Origin: Flavisolibacter nicotianae
GTDB lineage: Bacteria; Bacteroidota; Bacteroidia; Chitinophagales; Chitinophagaceae
Length of the DNA: 64,000 nucleotides
Reading direction: 5' to 3'
Assembly: GCF_003628535.1 (NCBI RefSeq)
Contig: NZ_RBCI01000005.1
Span: forward strand, 124,001 to 188,000
Shown here: positions 22,936 through 32,658 of the stretch, piece after piece
Layout of the letters: each line of letters opens with the position of its first letter
How positions within the stretch are numbered: the first letter of the stretch is position 1
Made by a program: the position numbers and the translations under genes
The notes under the pieces: model-generated
The model's database searches: none
Seen by the model: only the letters and a program-made list of their open reading frames with translations
What the model was told of the DNA's origin: nothing

Positions 22936-25317
22936 ATGAAAAAAAGTTGTTTGCTTGCTACAACCGCCGCTTCAGTTTTCTTCTTCACAACGAACGTATT
23001 TGCACAGGAAACAAACGCACCGAAACTGGGTGTTGCACCGATCAAGGATGTGATCAGGGCCATGACCCTTGAAGAAAAAGCCAAGCTGGTTGTAGGCCGT
23101 GGATTTAGCCTGCCCGGCGCCAATGCCGGTGGACCAACCGTGGGGCAAACACAGGATAAAGTGGCCGGGGCAGCCGGCACCACCTATGCCATTCCGCGGC
23201 TGGGTATACCGTCAATCGTCGTCTCGGACGGACCGGCAGGAGTGCGGATCGACAGTGTTCGCAAAGACCACCCGGGAAAAACGTATTACGCGACGGCCTG
23301 GCCGGTCGGAACATTGCTGGCTTCCACCTGGGATACGGCCCTGGTAAAAAAAGTCGGAACGGCCTTCGGTCATGAAGTAAAGGAGTATGGAATCGATATC
23401 TTGTTGGCGCCGGCGCTGAACATCCACCGGAACCCGCTGGGCGGACGCAATTTTGAATACTTTTCCGAAGACCCGCTTGTTGCTGGGTCGATGACGGCAG
23501 CAGTTGTGAACGGGGTGGAGTCAAACGGTGTGGGTACTTCCATCAAGCATTTTGCGGGGAACGAGCAGGAAACCAACCGCAATACCGTCAACACCATCAT
23601 GAGCGAAAGGGCGATGCGGGAAATCTACCTCAAGGGGTTCGAGATTGCCGTCAAGCGTTCGCAGCCCTGGACGGTCATGAGTTCCTACAACTACATCAAC
23701 GGAAAATACACCTCCGAAAATCCGGACTTGCTCAAAACCATCCTTCGCGACGAATGGGGCTTTAAAGGTTTTGTCATGACCGACTGGTTTGGCGGCAAAG
23801 ATCCCGTCGGGCAAATGAAAGCCGGCAATGACCTGCTGATGCCCGGTACCGCAGCGCAGTCAAAAGCGATCATGGATGCCGTAAATGCCGGGCAGTTACA
23901 GGAAAGTGTTTTGGATCAAAACATTGAAAAAATCCTGAACATTATTTTGCTGTCTCCGTCTTTCAAAGGCTACCATTATTCTGACCAGCCCGACCTCAAA
24001 CGCGACGCACAAATATCCCGCGAGGCGGCTGCCGAAGGTATGGTGCTGCTGAAAAATGAAAAGCAGGCACTGCCCATTGATAAGAATAAAAAAACGGTGG
24101 CTCTTTTTGGAATCAATGGTTATGAACTGATTGCCGGCGGCACAGGAAGCGGTGATGTGAACAAGGCTTATAAAATTGCGTTGGCCGCTGGCCTGGCCGC
24201 AGCGGGTTACTCCATAGACGGCGACCTGAAAACAGTATACACGGGCTATATCGCCGGTGAGATTGCCAAACGTCCGAAAAAGAGTTTTTTCCAGGAATTT
24301 ATGAATCCTACACCGCCGTTAGCCGAGTTTCCAATTGCACAGGACCTGGTGGCTGCCAAAGCCGCAGCGGCAGATGTGGCGATTATTTCGATTGGCCGGA
24401 ATGCCGGCGAAGGACGGGATCGCAAGGTGGCCAATGATTACGAACTGACCGATGTCGAGAAGGCAATGATCCAAACCGTCGCCGATGCGTTTCATGCGAA
24501 AGGGAAAAAAGTGGTGGTGGTATTAAACATAGGAGGCGTGATCGACGTAGCACAGTGGCGCGACAATGCTGACGCGATTTTGCTGGCCTGGCAGCCAGGC
24601 CTGGAAGGCGGCAATGCAATGGCAGACGTGTTGAGCGGGAAGGTCACACCATCGGGCAAACTGGCGACAACCTTCGCTGCAACGTACAATGATGTGCCGT
24701 CGGCAAAAACCTTTCCGGGCAAAGAATTCCCTGAAAAAGCCACAACAGGTATGATGGGCATGAAAGCGGTTCCCGCAGAAGTGACCTATGAAGAAGGCGT
24801 GTATGTCGGGTATCGTTATTTCAACACCTTTGGCGTAAAACCAGCCTATGAATTTGGTTATGGATTGTCGTATACAACATTTCGTTATAGCGGCCTACAG
24901 CTTAGCACACCGACCTTCAACGGAAAGCTGACCGCAACGGTTACGGTCACCAACAGCGGTAAGGTTGCCGGAAAAGAAGTGGTGCAGCTCTACATCAGTG
25001 CGCCTGCAAACAAAATGGACAAGCCTTCGGAAGAACTGAAGGGATTTGCCAAAACCGCGTTGCTGCAACCGGGACAGTCGCAGAAAATCAGCTTTACGAT
25101 CAGTGCGGCGGATTTAGCTTCATTTGATACGAACACCTCTTCGTGGGTGGCGGAAGCCGGTAAATATGCGGTCAAAATCGGTGCGTCCTCACTGGATATC
25201 CGGCAGACGACAACCTTCAGCCTGCCAAAAGAGATCAACGTTGAAAAAGTGCATAAAGTGCTGGTGCCGGAAGTGTCGATCCCTGAATTGAAAGCCGCAG
25301 CACGGCCAGCCTTTTAA
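22936..25317 (+). CDS. glycoside hydrolase family 3 beta-glucosidase-like
   Basis: A 793-residue secreted GH3 enzyme. The signal peptide covers residues 1-24 (ending VFAQ). The N-terminal GH3 barrel includes ASTWDTALV, APALNIHRNPLGGRNFEYF and SIKHFAGNEQETNR, with the nucleophile Asp near residue 282 in GFVMTDWFGG. The second GH3 domain contains GMVLLKNEKQALPI, and a fibronectin-III-like domain closes the protein (FGYGLSYTTFRYSGLQ onward). It would cleave beta-linked glucosides or xylosides in the periplasm. ATG 22936 is chosen for the signal; 22927 is possible. The NUDIX gene upstream and the isomerase-like gene downstream suggest a regulated sugar locus. Confidence 0.92.
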   Translation: MKKSCLLATTAASVFFFTTNVFAQETNAPKLGVAPIKDVIRAMTLEEKAKLVVGRGFSLPGANAGGPTVGQTQDKVAGAAGTTYAIPRLGIPSIVVSDGPAGVRIDSVRKDHPGKTYYATAWPVGTLLASTWDTALVKKVGTAFGHEVKEYGIDILLAPALNIHRNPLGGRNFEYFSEDPLVAGSMTAAVVNGVESNGVGTSIKHFAGNEQETNRNTVNTIMSERAMREIYLKGFEIAVKRSQPWTVMSSYNYINGKYTSENPDLLKTILRDEWGFKGFVMTDWFGGKDPVGQMKAGNDLLMPGTAAQSKAIMDAVNAGQLQESVLDQNIEKILNIILLSPSFKGYHYSDQPDLKRDAQISREAAAEGMVLLKNEKQALPIDKNKKTVALFGINGYELIAGGTGSGDVNKAYKIALAAGLAAAGYSIDGDLKTVYTGYIAGEIAKRPKKSFFQEFMNPTPPLAEFPIAQDLVAAKAAAADVAIISIGRNAGEGRDRKVANDYELTDVEKAMIQTVADAFHAKGKKVVVVLNIGGVIDVAQWRDNADAILLAWQPGLEGGNAMADVLSGKVTPSGKLATTFAATYNDVPSAKTFPGKEFPEKATTGMMGMKAVPAEVTYEEGVYVGYRYFNTFGVKPAYEFGYGLSYTTFRYSGLQLSTPTFNGKLTATVTVTNSGKVAGKEVVQLYISAPANKMDKPSEELKGFAKTALLQPGQSQKISFTISAADLASFDTNTSSWVAEAGKYAVKIGASSLDIRQTTTFSLPKEINVEKVHKVLVPEVSIPELKAAARPAF

Positions 25318-25407
25318 GCGAACCAATTTTCTTCATTTGAAATCTTGCAGGAAGGGAATCCAAATGCCTGTATTTCTGTGGACCAATAAACCATAAATTT
25401 TTCATCG

Positions 25408-26328
25408 ATGCTTAACAGACGAAGATTCATCCAGCAAACCGGCATGGCCTCCCTGGGAGGACTGATGCTGTCGAAACTGCCTTCATCGTTTTTGCCCGCG
25501 GCCCTGCCCGAACCGGGTGTGCAGTTGTACACGTTTTTTAACGTGATCGACAACGATGTAAAAGGTACTTTGGAGCAAATTGCAGCCACAGGCTATAAAA
25601 ACATTGAATCTGCGTTCAGCCGCAAGGGCGGATATTATGGCTTTAAACCAAAAGAGTTTTCTTCCCTTCTGAAAGACATGGGCATGACCTGGAAGTCGCA
25701 CCATGTGCTCGGCGCACCGTTCAAATTGCCGGCAAATGCAAAGCTTCCTGTTGGTCCGGATGGCAAGCCAATCACCATTCCGCCGATGAAAAACCTGCGG
25801 GACAATTACCAGGAGGTGATCGACGAAGTGGCTGAAGGAGGTGTTACCTATCTTGTTTGCGCCAGCACGCCAATGGAAACACTGGCCGAAATCAAGGCCT
25901 CGATCGCTGTGCTAAACAAGGCGGCGGAAGCCGCTAAAAAAGCCGGGATACAATTTGCGTATCACAACCACGACCGCGAATTCAATACGGTGGAAGGCGT
26001 GGTTCCGTATGAACTCTTTCTTTCCGAAACCGACAAAGACCTGGTAAAGATGGAGTTGGATGTAGCCTGGTCCATCAAGGGTGGAGCAAACCCGGTAGCC
26101 TTGTTTGCGAAACACTCGGGCCGTTTCCCGCTATGGCACGTGAAAGACCTGGATGCCGATCGGAAAATAGTATTACCAGTTGGGAAGGGTACTATCGATT
26201 ACAAGCCTATCTTTATGGCTGCCGCTGTTGCGGGCCTGAAAAATTATTTTGTCGAACACGATATGCCAGCCGATCCGTTTGCCAGTATCAAAGAAAGCAT
26301 GGCTTACCTTAAAACGGTCACGGGATAA
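25408..26328 (+). CDS. Tat-exported sugar phosphate isomerase/epimerase-like TIM barrel
   Basis: A 306-residue protein with a twin-arginine signal (NRRRFIQQTGMASLGGLML). The mature part is a xylose-isomerase-like TIM barrel: GVQLYTFF, then NIESAFSRKGGYYGF, a YHNHDREF motif, MELDVAWSIKGG and PLWHVKDLD supply the usual His, Glu and Asp metal ligands. A periplasmic location argues against a phosphorylated substrate despite the family name. It lies 90 bp after the GH3 gene on the same strand and may act on the released sugar, possibly with Gfo/Idh/MocA oxidoreductases of the region. Confidence 0.87.
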   Translation: MLNRRRFIQQTGMASLGGLMLSKLPSSFLPAALPEPGVQLYTFFNVIDNDVKGTLEQIAATGYKNIESAFSRKGGYYGFKPKEFSSLLKDMGMTWKSHHVLGAPFKLPANAKLPVGPDGKPITIPPMKNLRDNYQEVIDEVAEGGVTYLVCASTPMETLAEIKASIAVLNKAAEAAKKAGIQFAYHNHDREFNTVEGVVPYELFLSETDKDLVKMELDVAWSIKGGANPVALFAKHSGRFPLWHVKDLDADRKIVLPVGKGTIDYKPIFMAAAVAGLKNYFVEHDMPADPFASIKESMAYLKTVTG

Positions 26329-26369
26329 TCGCACCGATTTTTCTTTAAACTCCCTCCAATCAATGAACA

Positions 26370-26402
26370 AAGCCCTTGCAGTCACTGCAGGGGCTTGTTT
26401 TT
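26370..26402 (+). terminator. rho-independent terminator
   Basis: A 12-bp stem AAGCCCTTGCAG / CTGCAGGGGCTT (one mismatch) with a 3-base loop is followed by GTTTTT. It closes the GH3-isomerase unit. Confidence 0.85.
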
Positions 26403-26505
26403 GAAAAATATAGTGTCATTGCCATGCGAGTGGTTTGGTAGACACAAAGCCGTTTTTTGTCGCATACACAATTGCCGCGAAAACTTTTTTCGGAGATTTG
26501 GTGAC

Positions 26506-27546
26506 ATGAGCAGCCGATGGTCAACAAGGAAAGTCGTAACCGTAAGCATCCACGTGCTTGTTTGGATCCTGTTTTTTTCCTATCCCCACCTGTTGCGACC
26601 GATATTCAACAACAATGCGCCGGCCAGCCAGCAAAAGCTAAGCGGGATTTATTACCTTTTTTTCCTGAACAACCTGCTGCGGATGATTCTTTTTTATTTC
26701 AATGCCTATTTTCTTGTTCCGAAGCTGGCTTACCAGAAAAAAATCCTGGCTTATCTTCTTTCACTGGTGGTGGCACTGGCAATTTTATTTGCCGGCGACC
26801 GGCTCTTTTTTTCCTTGTTTATCACAAACGGCGCATACCATGTCTGGAATTTTTTCGTGTTTAACCTTCCCTTCTTTTTCTTTATCGTCATAGTCAGCAC
26901 AGCCTACCGGGTGCTTTGGGATCGTATGGAAGAAAACCGGTTGCGAAAGGAGAGGGAGACGGAAAATCTGAAAACGGAATTGTCCTTTCTACGGTCGCAG
27001 GTCAGCCCGCACTTTATGTTCAATGTGCTGAATAACATGGTGGCGCTGGCCCGCAAAAAATCAGACGACCTGGAACCGTCACTGATCAAGCTTTCGCAAC
27101 TGCTTCGCTACATGCTTTACGAAACCGGGGAGGACAAGGTGCTGTTGGAAAAAGAGGTGGAATACCTGCAAAGTTATATCGACCTGCAGAAGCAGCGGTT
27201 CGGAAAAAATGTCGCCATTCATACCTGTTTCAGCATCTTGGAAAAGGGACACACCATCGAACCGATGCTATTGATTCCTTTCGTGGAAAATGCGTTTAAG
27301 CACGGCACCGGCCTGCTGACCGATGCCACGATTGAGGTAAAGTTGGCGGTAAAAGACGGCGTTCTTTTTTTTGAGGTTCGAAACCGGTACAACGGGGAAC
27401 TTGCTGAAACAAAAGATAAAACCTCCGGCATTGGTCTCAACAATGTGCGGCGGCGATTGGAATTAATGTACAACCAAAATCATACGCTATCCTTTGCAAA
27501 GGAAAATGGATGGTTTTTAGTATCGCTTCACTTAAATCTTCACTAA
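26506..27546 (+). CDS. LytS-type sensor histidine kinase
   Basis: A 346-residue membrane kinase. About four hydrophobic segments lie within residues 10-140, followed by a short coiled coil (RMEENRLRKERETEN). The His_kinase domain carries the phosphoacceptor His in SQVSPHFMFNVLNN, the YMLYETGED region, and an N-box LLIPFVENAFKHG; the G-box is SGIGLNNVRRRL. The ATG at 26506 is chosen over frame starts upstream because it directly precedes the basic N-terminus and first membrane helix. The stop overlaps the next start (TAATG), so kinase and LytTR regulator are made together. No extracellular sensor domain is visible. Confidence 0.9.
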   Translation: MSSRWSTRKVVTVSIHVLVWILFFSYPHLLRPIFNNNAPASQQKLSGIYYLFFLNNLLRMILFYFNAYFLVPKLAYQKKILAYLLSLVVALAILFAGDRLFFSLFITNGAYHVWNFFVFNLPFFFFIVIVSTAYRVLWDRMEENRLRKERETENLKTELSFLRSQVSPHFMFNVLNNMVALARKKSDDLEPSLIKLSQLLRYMLYETGEDKVLLEKEVEYLQSYIDLQKQRFGKNVAIHTCFSILEKGHTIEPMLLIPFVENAFKHGTGLLTDATIEVKLAVKDGVLFFEVRNRYNGELAETKDKTSGIGLNNVRRRLELMYNQNHTLSFAKENGWFLVSLHLNLH

Positions 27547-28262
27547 TGCTACGCTGTATCGCGATCGACGATGAAGAACTGGCGTTGGAACTGCTGGAGG
27601 ACAATATTCGAAAAGTGCCCTACCTGCAACTTGTGGCCAGCTGCAGCAACCCGTTAGAAGCCATCCGGGTCATGCAGGACCAGCCGGTAGACCTGGTGTT
27701 TCTCGACATCCAAATGCCGGGTCTGACCGGCCTTCAGTTCATTCAAAGCAGCCCCTTGCAAAATTGCATGTTTATCCTTGTTACCGCCTACGAAAAATAT
27801 GCGCTGGAAGGCTACAATCTTGCCGTCGTCGACTACCTGGTGAAGCCGGTGGAACTCGATCGCTTTATCAAGGCCTGCAACAAGGCACTGGACTTACACC
27901 AACTGCGAACAAAAAGCAAAACAACAGGAGAGGCGTCCGTGCAGGACTATTTTTTTGTGAACGTGGAATACAGCCTGGTCAAAATCCAAAAATCCGACAT
28001 CATCTGGATTGAAGGATTGAAAGACTACCTGAAAATACATCTTAAAAATTCCGCGAAACCTGTCATTACACGCATGAGCATAAAAGCCATTGAAGAGCAA
28101 TTGCCACCGACGCAGTTTGTGCGCATTCACAAATCATACATGGCTGCTGTTGCTGCCATTACGTCCATTCGCAAAGGCAGCGTTTTTTTGGGCGAACAGG
28201 AATTGCCCTTGAGCGATAATTATCGCGACGCACTCTTTAAGGTGATCGGGAGAGCGGGGTAA
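27546..28262 (+). CDS. LytTR-family response regulator
   Basis: A 238-residue two-domain regulator. The receiver domain covers residues 1-118: IDDEELALELL acidic pocket, phosphoacceptor Asp in LVFLDIQMPGLTG, and VDYLVKPVELDRF with the conserved Lys. The C-terminal LytTR DNA-binding domain runs from about residue 135 (FFVNVEYSLVKIQKSDIIWIEGLKDYLKIH, quoted here only in outline as a typical LytTR entry, ending in RIHKSYMA). It overlaps the kinase gene by one base, forming a cognate two-component pair. Its target genes are not evident; the GH3 and secreted-protein genes nearby are candidates. Confidence 0.92.
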   Translation: MLRCIAIDDEELALELLEDNIRKVPYLQLVASCSNPLEAIRVMQDQPVDLVFLDIQMPGLTGLQFIQSSPLQNCMFILVTAYEKYALEGYNLAVVDYLVKPVELDRFIKACNKALDLHQLRTKSKTTGEASVQDYFFVNVEYSLVKIQKSDIIWIEGLKDYLKIHLKNSAKPVITRMSIKAIEEQLPPTQFVRIHKSYMAAVAAITSIRKGSVFLGEQELPLSDNYRDALFKVIGRAG

Positions 28263-28483
28263 TACCTATTTGCAATCGCCAACCGGCAACCGGGAAAGCC
28301 CATGTCTGCAAGGTCTTGCCGCAAACTCTAATCCAGGGTGATCAGTAGGGAAACCGTACAAGTCATTGCGTACAACACTTCCGGCGCCATTTCCGGCCAT
28401 GCAGCGATCGTTTAACATCCCGGGCCGCCTTCCGTCAAACTTCATTTTTTTCCTTTCCGGATTTGCTGTAGCTTTTAGAACAA

Positions 28484-29719
28484 ATGAGGTGGGCAAACGC
28501 TATACGGTTTGTTTTGCTGGCCTGCATCGCAGGCACATTCGGCAATAACCTACATGCCCAGACAGGTCAATGCACATTTAAAAAGCCTTTTTTCCTCATG
28601 CATTTTGGAAGCGGCAATGTTCGTGATGTGAACGCCACCACGCTTGCTCTGTACGATCGTGTTTCTTCTTCCTGTCCCTCCGATGGTCATTACACATTTA
28701 CAGCGTACACCAGTGATTGTTTCAACGGCGACTGGCATACGCTTACCGAAGACCATACACCCGGCGATGTGGATGGAAACATGCTGTTGGTCAATTCGGC
28801 CTACAACGATGGATTGTTTTTCATTACCCAGGTAGCTGGGTTTAAGGGAGCAACAATCTACCAGTTTGGCGCCTGGCTGATGAATGTTTGTAAACCAAGC
28901 GACAAATGCCCTTACCCGTTGCTGCCCAATTTAACCATCCGGCTGCAAACACGGTCGGGTAAGACCGTTGCCCAGTTTGTCACCGGCGACCTGCCCAGAA
29001 CGGACGAACCGCGTTGGATACAGCACCGTGCCACGTTTACCATGCCGGCAAACGAAACAGAGTTGATCCTTTCGATGGTCAATACGGCTCCGGGTGGTTG
29101 CGGCAACGATTTTGCCCTGGATGATATCACCTTCCAGGAATGCGTAAAAACGCCACCGCCCAAACCGGTCGTCGTCGCGAAAGTCCCGCCAGTTGCTAAA
29201 AAGGAACCGCCGGTTGTCAAGAAAAAAGTTGACAAGCCGGCTCCGATTCAAACACCTGTCAGAAAAGAAAGCAAGATTGTAACCGTTGCTAAAAATGTCA
29301 CGGTCGTACCAGAAAGCGAAAAACCTGTCGTCCGGCCGCAACCTGCTTCATTCGTCCCGGCACCACTGGTGTTGAAACAACGGACAAATACATTGGTCCG
29401 CCAGATTGAAACGGCTGCAGGCGAACTCCTGATCGACCTCTACGACAACGGTGAAATTGATGGCGATACCGTGAGCATTTATCATAACAATGTGTTGGTT
29501 TTGGCAGAGCAGCGGCTGTCGCAAAAGCCCATCCGCCTGCGCATCCAGGTCGACAAGGATCAGCCTCACCACGAACTCGTGATGGTGGCAAACAACCTCG
29601 GCTCCATTCCTCCCAATACCTCTCTGATGATCGTTACGACCAAGGAAAAGCGCTACCAGGTTTATATTTCTTCTACAGAACAACAAAATGCCAAGGTTGT
29701 CATCGACCTGAAAGAATAA
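28484..29719 (+). CDS. secreted multidomain hypothetical protein
   Basis: A 411-residue exported protein with a signal peptide (cleavage near NLHAQ, residue 25). Residues about 30-217 form a cysteine-containing beta-rich region resembling a carbohydrate-binding jelly roll (for example GNDFALDDITFQEC at its end). A Pro/Lys/Val-rich linker spans about 218-300. A C-terminal beta domain begins IDLYDNGEIDGDTVSIYHNN, a pattern seen in many secreted Bacteroidota proteins. No catalytic signature is visible. It stands 221 bp after the LytTR gene and 152 bp before the outer-membrane receptor. Confidence 0.75.
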   Translation: MRWANAIRFVLLACIAGTFGNNLHAQTGQCTFKKPFFLMHFGSGNVRDVNATTLALYDRVSSSCPSDGHYTFTAYTSDCFNGDWHTLTEDHTPGDVDGNMLLVNSAYNDGLFFITQVAGFKGATIYQFGAWLMNVCKPSDKCPYPLLPNLTIRLQTRSGKTVAQFVTGDLPRTDEPRWIQHRATFTMPANETELILSMVNTAPGGCGNDFALDDITFQECVKTPPPKPVVVAKVPPVAKKEPPVVKKKVDKPAPIQTPVRKESKIVTVAKNVTVVPESEKPVVRPQPASFVPAPLVLKQRTNTLVRQIETAAGELLIDLYDNGEIDGDTVSIYHNNVLVLAEQRLSQKPIRLRIQVDKDQPHHELVMVANNLGSIPPNTSLMIVTTKEKRYQVYISSTEQQNAKVVIDLKE

Positions 29720-29871
29720 GCGTCACCATTCTCCAAAGCATAGTCTTTCGGTTTGGATAAAATGTCCCTGCGGCTGTTTTTCGTCGCGGCATTTGCGGTA
29801 CTCGTCTCTTTTCCACCGGTTGCGGCAGGTAGTAGAATTATTTTTACAATGACAAATCCCAAAATCGGTTT

Positions 29872-32520
29872 ATGAAAAAGTTAGTTACGTTGCTCGTTGT
29901 GTTTTCTCTGACCCTTGGCCTGGCAGCACAGACTCCTGCCGGCGGTGGCCGCCAGGCGCCGCCTAGTATTGGCCGCATTTACGGTAAACTGGTGGACAGT
30001 ACCGGTAAGGGAATTGCCGACGCATCTGTAGTTGTGCTGCAAAGCAAGATGGACACGGCAACCAAGAAAATGAAGGATGTGCTGTTGAAAGGTGTCAGCA
30101 CGCAAGGCAATGGCGACTTCAACCTGGAAGGTCTTCCCATCTTCGGCCCGCTGAAACTAAGCATCAGCGGCGTGGGCTTTTTGCCCCTGACCCAGAAGGT
30201 ACAATTTGAAATGAAAATGCCGGCAGGCGGCGGTGCGGCTCCCCGTTCGCAGCAAGGTGGCATGCCCGACCTGAGTGCGATGGCAGGCGCCTTCGAAAAA
30301 GACCTGGGAAAAATCACGCTTCAGACAGATTCGAAAAGTCTGCAGGGAGTGGTTATTACGGCAACCAGCTCGCGGCTTAAAATGGACATTGATAAAAAAG
30401 TTTTTAACGTTGGACAGAATATCGTAAGTGCCGGCGGTACCGCGGTAGATGTAATGAAAAATGTACCCTCGGTGAATGTGGATATTGATGGCAACGTCAC
30501 GCTTCGGAATGCGGCACCGCAGATCTACATCGACGGACGGCCAACGACGCTGACACTTGACCAGATCCCGGCCGATGCCATTGAAAGTGTGGAAGTGATC
30601 ACAAATCCTTCTGCAAAATACGATGCTTCGGGTGGGAATGCAGGTATTTTGAATATCGTACTGAAGAAAAATAAACGCAGTGGTTACAACGGCACCATAA
30701 ACGCCGGAGTTGATAAAAGAGGCGGTGTGAACGGCGGGGCAAGCCTGAGCGTTCGTTCCAACAAGGTCAACTTTTCACTAGCCGGTTTTGGCAACCAGAT
30801 GCGCAACCGCAGCACCAGCACGACCGATATCCGCAGCCTGCTTTCTTCGCCTAATTTGCTGGTGAACCAGGACGGCCGCACCAACATGAAAGGTGGCTTC
30901 CTGTTTGGCCGCGCCGGCCTCGACTATTTTGTAACGAACCGCACCACGCTGTCGGCTGGCTTCATTCGTGTACACGGCGAATTCAATCCCGGCGATGTGT
31001 TGCGCACCGATAGCTCGCTGGCGAACGGTCAGTACCTGAGCTACAGTGAGCGGACTACAACCAACCATCGCGAATTCAATGCGCACGGATTTACCGGGGG
31101 CTTCAAATACAACTTTCCCAAGAAAGGCGAGGAGTGGACCGGTGATGTCAATATTTTCTCTGGTAAGAACGGAAGCAGTTCCTACTATAACACCAATGTT
31201 TATACAGCGCAGGGTGGAGCACAAAAAGGCAACATTCAACAGCAGATCCTGGGTAGCGGTACCAACAAGTTTACTACGTTGCAAACGGATTATGTCAACC
31301 CAATTGGTACTTCGGGCAAGATCGAAGCCGGCGCACGGGTACAGCTGCGCGACCTGACCAATAAACAGGGCAACTATTATCTCAACCAAGGAACCGGCGA
31401 ATTCGTGCTCGTGCCGTCGTCGACCACGAACTATAAAAACAAGGATAATGTGTACGCGGCCTATATTTCCTTTACGAACGCAATTAAAAACTTTGGCTAC
31501 CAGCTTGGGCTGCGCGGCGAAAGTTCGGATTACCAGGGTGAGTTGACCGACTCCAAGCAAACATTCACTAACAAATACCCGTTGAGTCTCTTTCCTTCAA
31601 TTTTCTTAAGCCAGAAGCTGAAAGACAAGCAGGAACTGCAATTGAGCTATACACGCCGGATTAACCGGCCGTTCTTTATGCAGATCATTCCCTTTATCGA
31701 TTCAACCGACCAGTTGAACTGGAGCCGGGGTAATGCAGGGTTGAAACCGGAGTTTACCAATTCCCTGGAAGCGTCTTATACAAAAACGTATAAAAACAAC
31801 AATACCTTCCTGGCATCGGTTTATTACAAGTACTCCACTGACCTGATCACCCGTTTTCTCGATACCATTTCGGTGAACGGGAACGAAAAGCGTCCCATCA
31901 GCACTTACATCAACGCCAATTCAAGCCGCTCTGTTGGCTTTGAGTTGACGACCCAGAACACGCTGACCAAATGGTGGGATATGAATGCAAACCTGAACGT
32001 TTACAATTCGAAGATCAACACGGAAAATATCAGCAGCGGTTCGTCGCAGGATCCGCTGTGGAGCTATTTTGCCAAGATGAATTCCAACTTCAAGCTGCCG
32101 AAAAAGTTCAAGGTGCAGATTTCGGGAACCTACCAGTCCAAAACCAATTTGCCGGTGAACCAGGGCGGTGGATTTGGTCCCGGCGGCGGCGGTCCTTTCG
32201 GTGGCGGCGCTCAAAGCGCAGCCCAGGGCTACATCAAGTCGAATTATGGTGTGGACATCGCCCTGCAAAAAAGTTTCCTGAAGAACGATGCGGCCTCCCT
32301 GACGTTTAATGTGAGCGATGTTTTCCGCACCCGTCGTTTCGACCGTTACGCCGAGAGCACCTTCTTTATCCAGAACAGCCATCGCCTTAACGATGTGCCG
32401 ATGTTCCGCCTGAACTTCTCGTACCGTTTCGGGCAAATGGATCTATCGCTGTTCAAACGCAAAAACATGAAAGGCGAGCAGGAAGGATCGCAAGGTGCCA
32501 TGCAGGGAATGGGACAGTAA
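29872..32520 (+). CDS. TonB-dependent receptor-like outer membrane beta-barrel protein
   Basis: An 882-residue outer membrane protein. After a signal peptide (residues 1-19, ending GLAAQ) comes a carboxypeptidase-regulatory-like beta domain (GRIYGKLVDSTGKGIADASV, about 34-130). A plug domain follows (VMKNVPSVNVDIDGNVTLRN, SAKYDASGGNAGILNIVLKK), then a barrel to the end, with a Gly-rich loop near residue 764 (GGGFGPGGGG). The architecture fits the OMP_b-brl_2 group of TonB-linked receptors in Bacteroidota, not classical SusC. No SusD partner is adjacent. The ligand is unknown. A terminator follows. Confidence 0.88.
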   Translation: MKKLVTLLVVFSLTLGLAAQTPAGGGRQAPPSIGRIYGKLVDSTGKGIADASVVVLQSKMDTATKKMKDVLLKGVSTQGNGDFNLEGLPIFGPLKLSISGVGFLPLTQKVQFEMKMPAGGGAAPRSQQGGMPDLSAMAGAFEKDLGKITLQTDSKSLQGVVITATSSRLKMDIDKKVFNVGQNIVSAGGTAVDVMKNVPSVNVDIDGNVTLRNAAPQIYIDGRPTTLTLDQIPADAIESVEVITNPSAKYDASGGNAGILNIVLKKNKRSGYNGTINAGVDKRGGVNGGASLSVRSNKVNFSLAGFGNQMRNRSTSTTDIRSLLSSPNLLVNQDGRTNMKGGFLFGRAGLDYFVTNRTTLSAGFIRVHGEFNPGDVLRTDSSLANGQYLSYSERTTTNHREFNAHGFTGGFKYNFPKKGEEWTGDVNIFSGKNGSSSYYNTNVYTAQGGAQKGNIQQQILGSGTNKFTTLQTDYVNPIGTSGKIEAGARVQLRDLTNKQGNYYLNQGTGEFVLVPSSTTNYKNKDNVYAAYISFTNAIKNFGYQLGLRGESSDYQGELTDSKQTFTNKYPLSLFPSIFLSQKLKDKQELQLSYTRRINRPFFMQIIPFIDSTDQLNWSRGNAGLKPEFTNSLEASYTKTYKNNNTFLASVYYKYSTDLITRFLDTISVNGNEKRPISTYINANSSRSVGFELTTQNTLTKWWDMNANLNVYNSKINTENISSGSSQDPLWSYFAKMNSNFKLPKKFKVQISGTYQSKTNLPVNQGGGFGPGGGGPFGGGAQSAAQGYIKSNYGVDIALQKSFLKNDAASLTFNVSDVFRTRRFDRYAESTFFIQNSHRLNDVPMFRLNFSYRFGQMDLSLFKRKNMKGEQEGSQGAMQGMGQ

Positions 32521-32549
32521 GTGATTATGATTTGTAACCTATAGCATCC

Positions 32550-32589
32550 GGGCGGCTTTACCTTTCACAGGTTTTGCTGCCCTTTTTTT
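32550..32589 (+). terminator. rho-independent terminator
   Basis: GGGCGGC (32550-32556) pairs with GCTGCCC (32576-32582) with one G-T pair, with an inner ACCT/AGGT stem, followed by seven T. Confidence 0.75.
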
Positions 32590-32658
32590 AACTGTCATTT
32601 GGAAAGCCGGAAGTCGTTAACTTGATATAGTTTATTTACCACCATTAAAAACAGAAAT

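Noticed and set aside
30778-32436. Long minus-strand frames (260 and 171 codons) opposite the outer-membrane receptor
   Set aside because: Antisense to an intact 882-residue gene with signal, plug and barrel; no own motifs.
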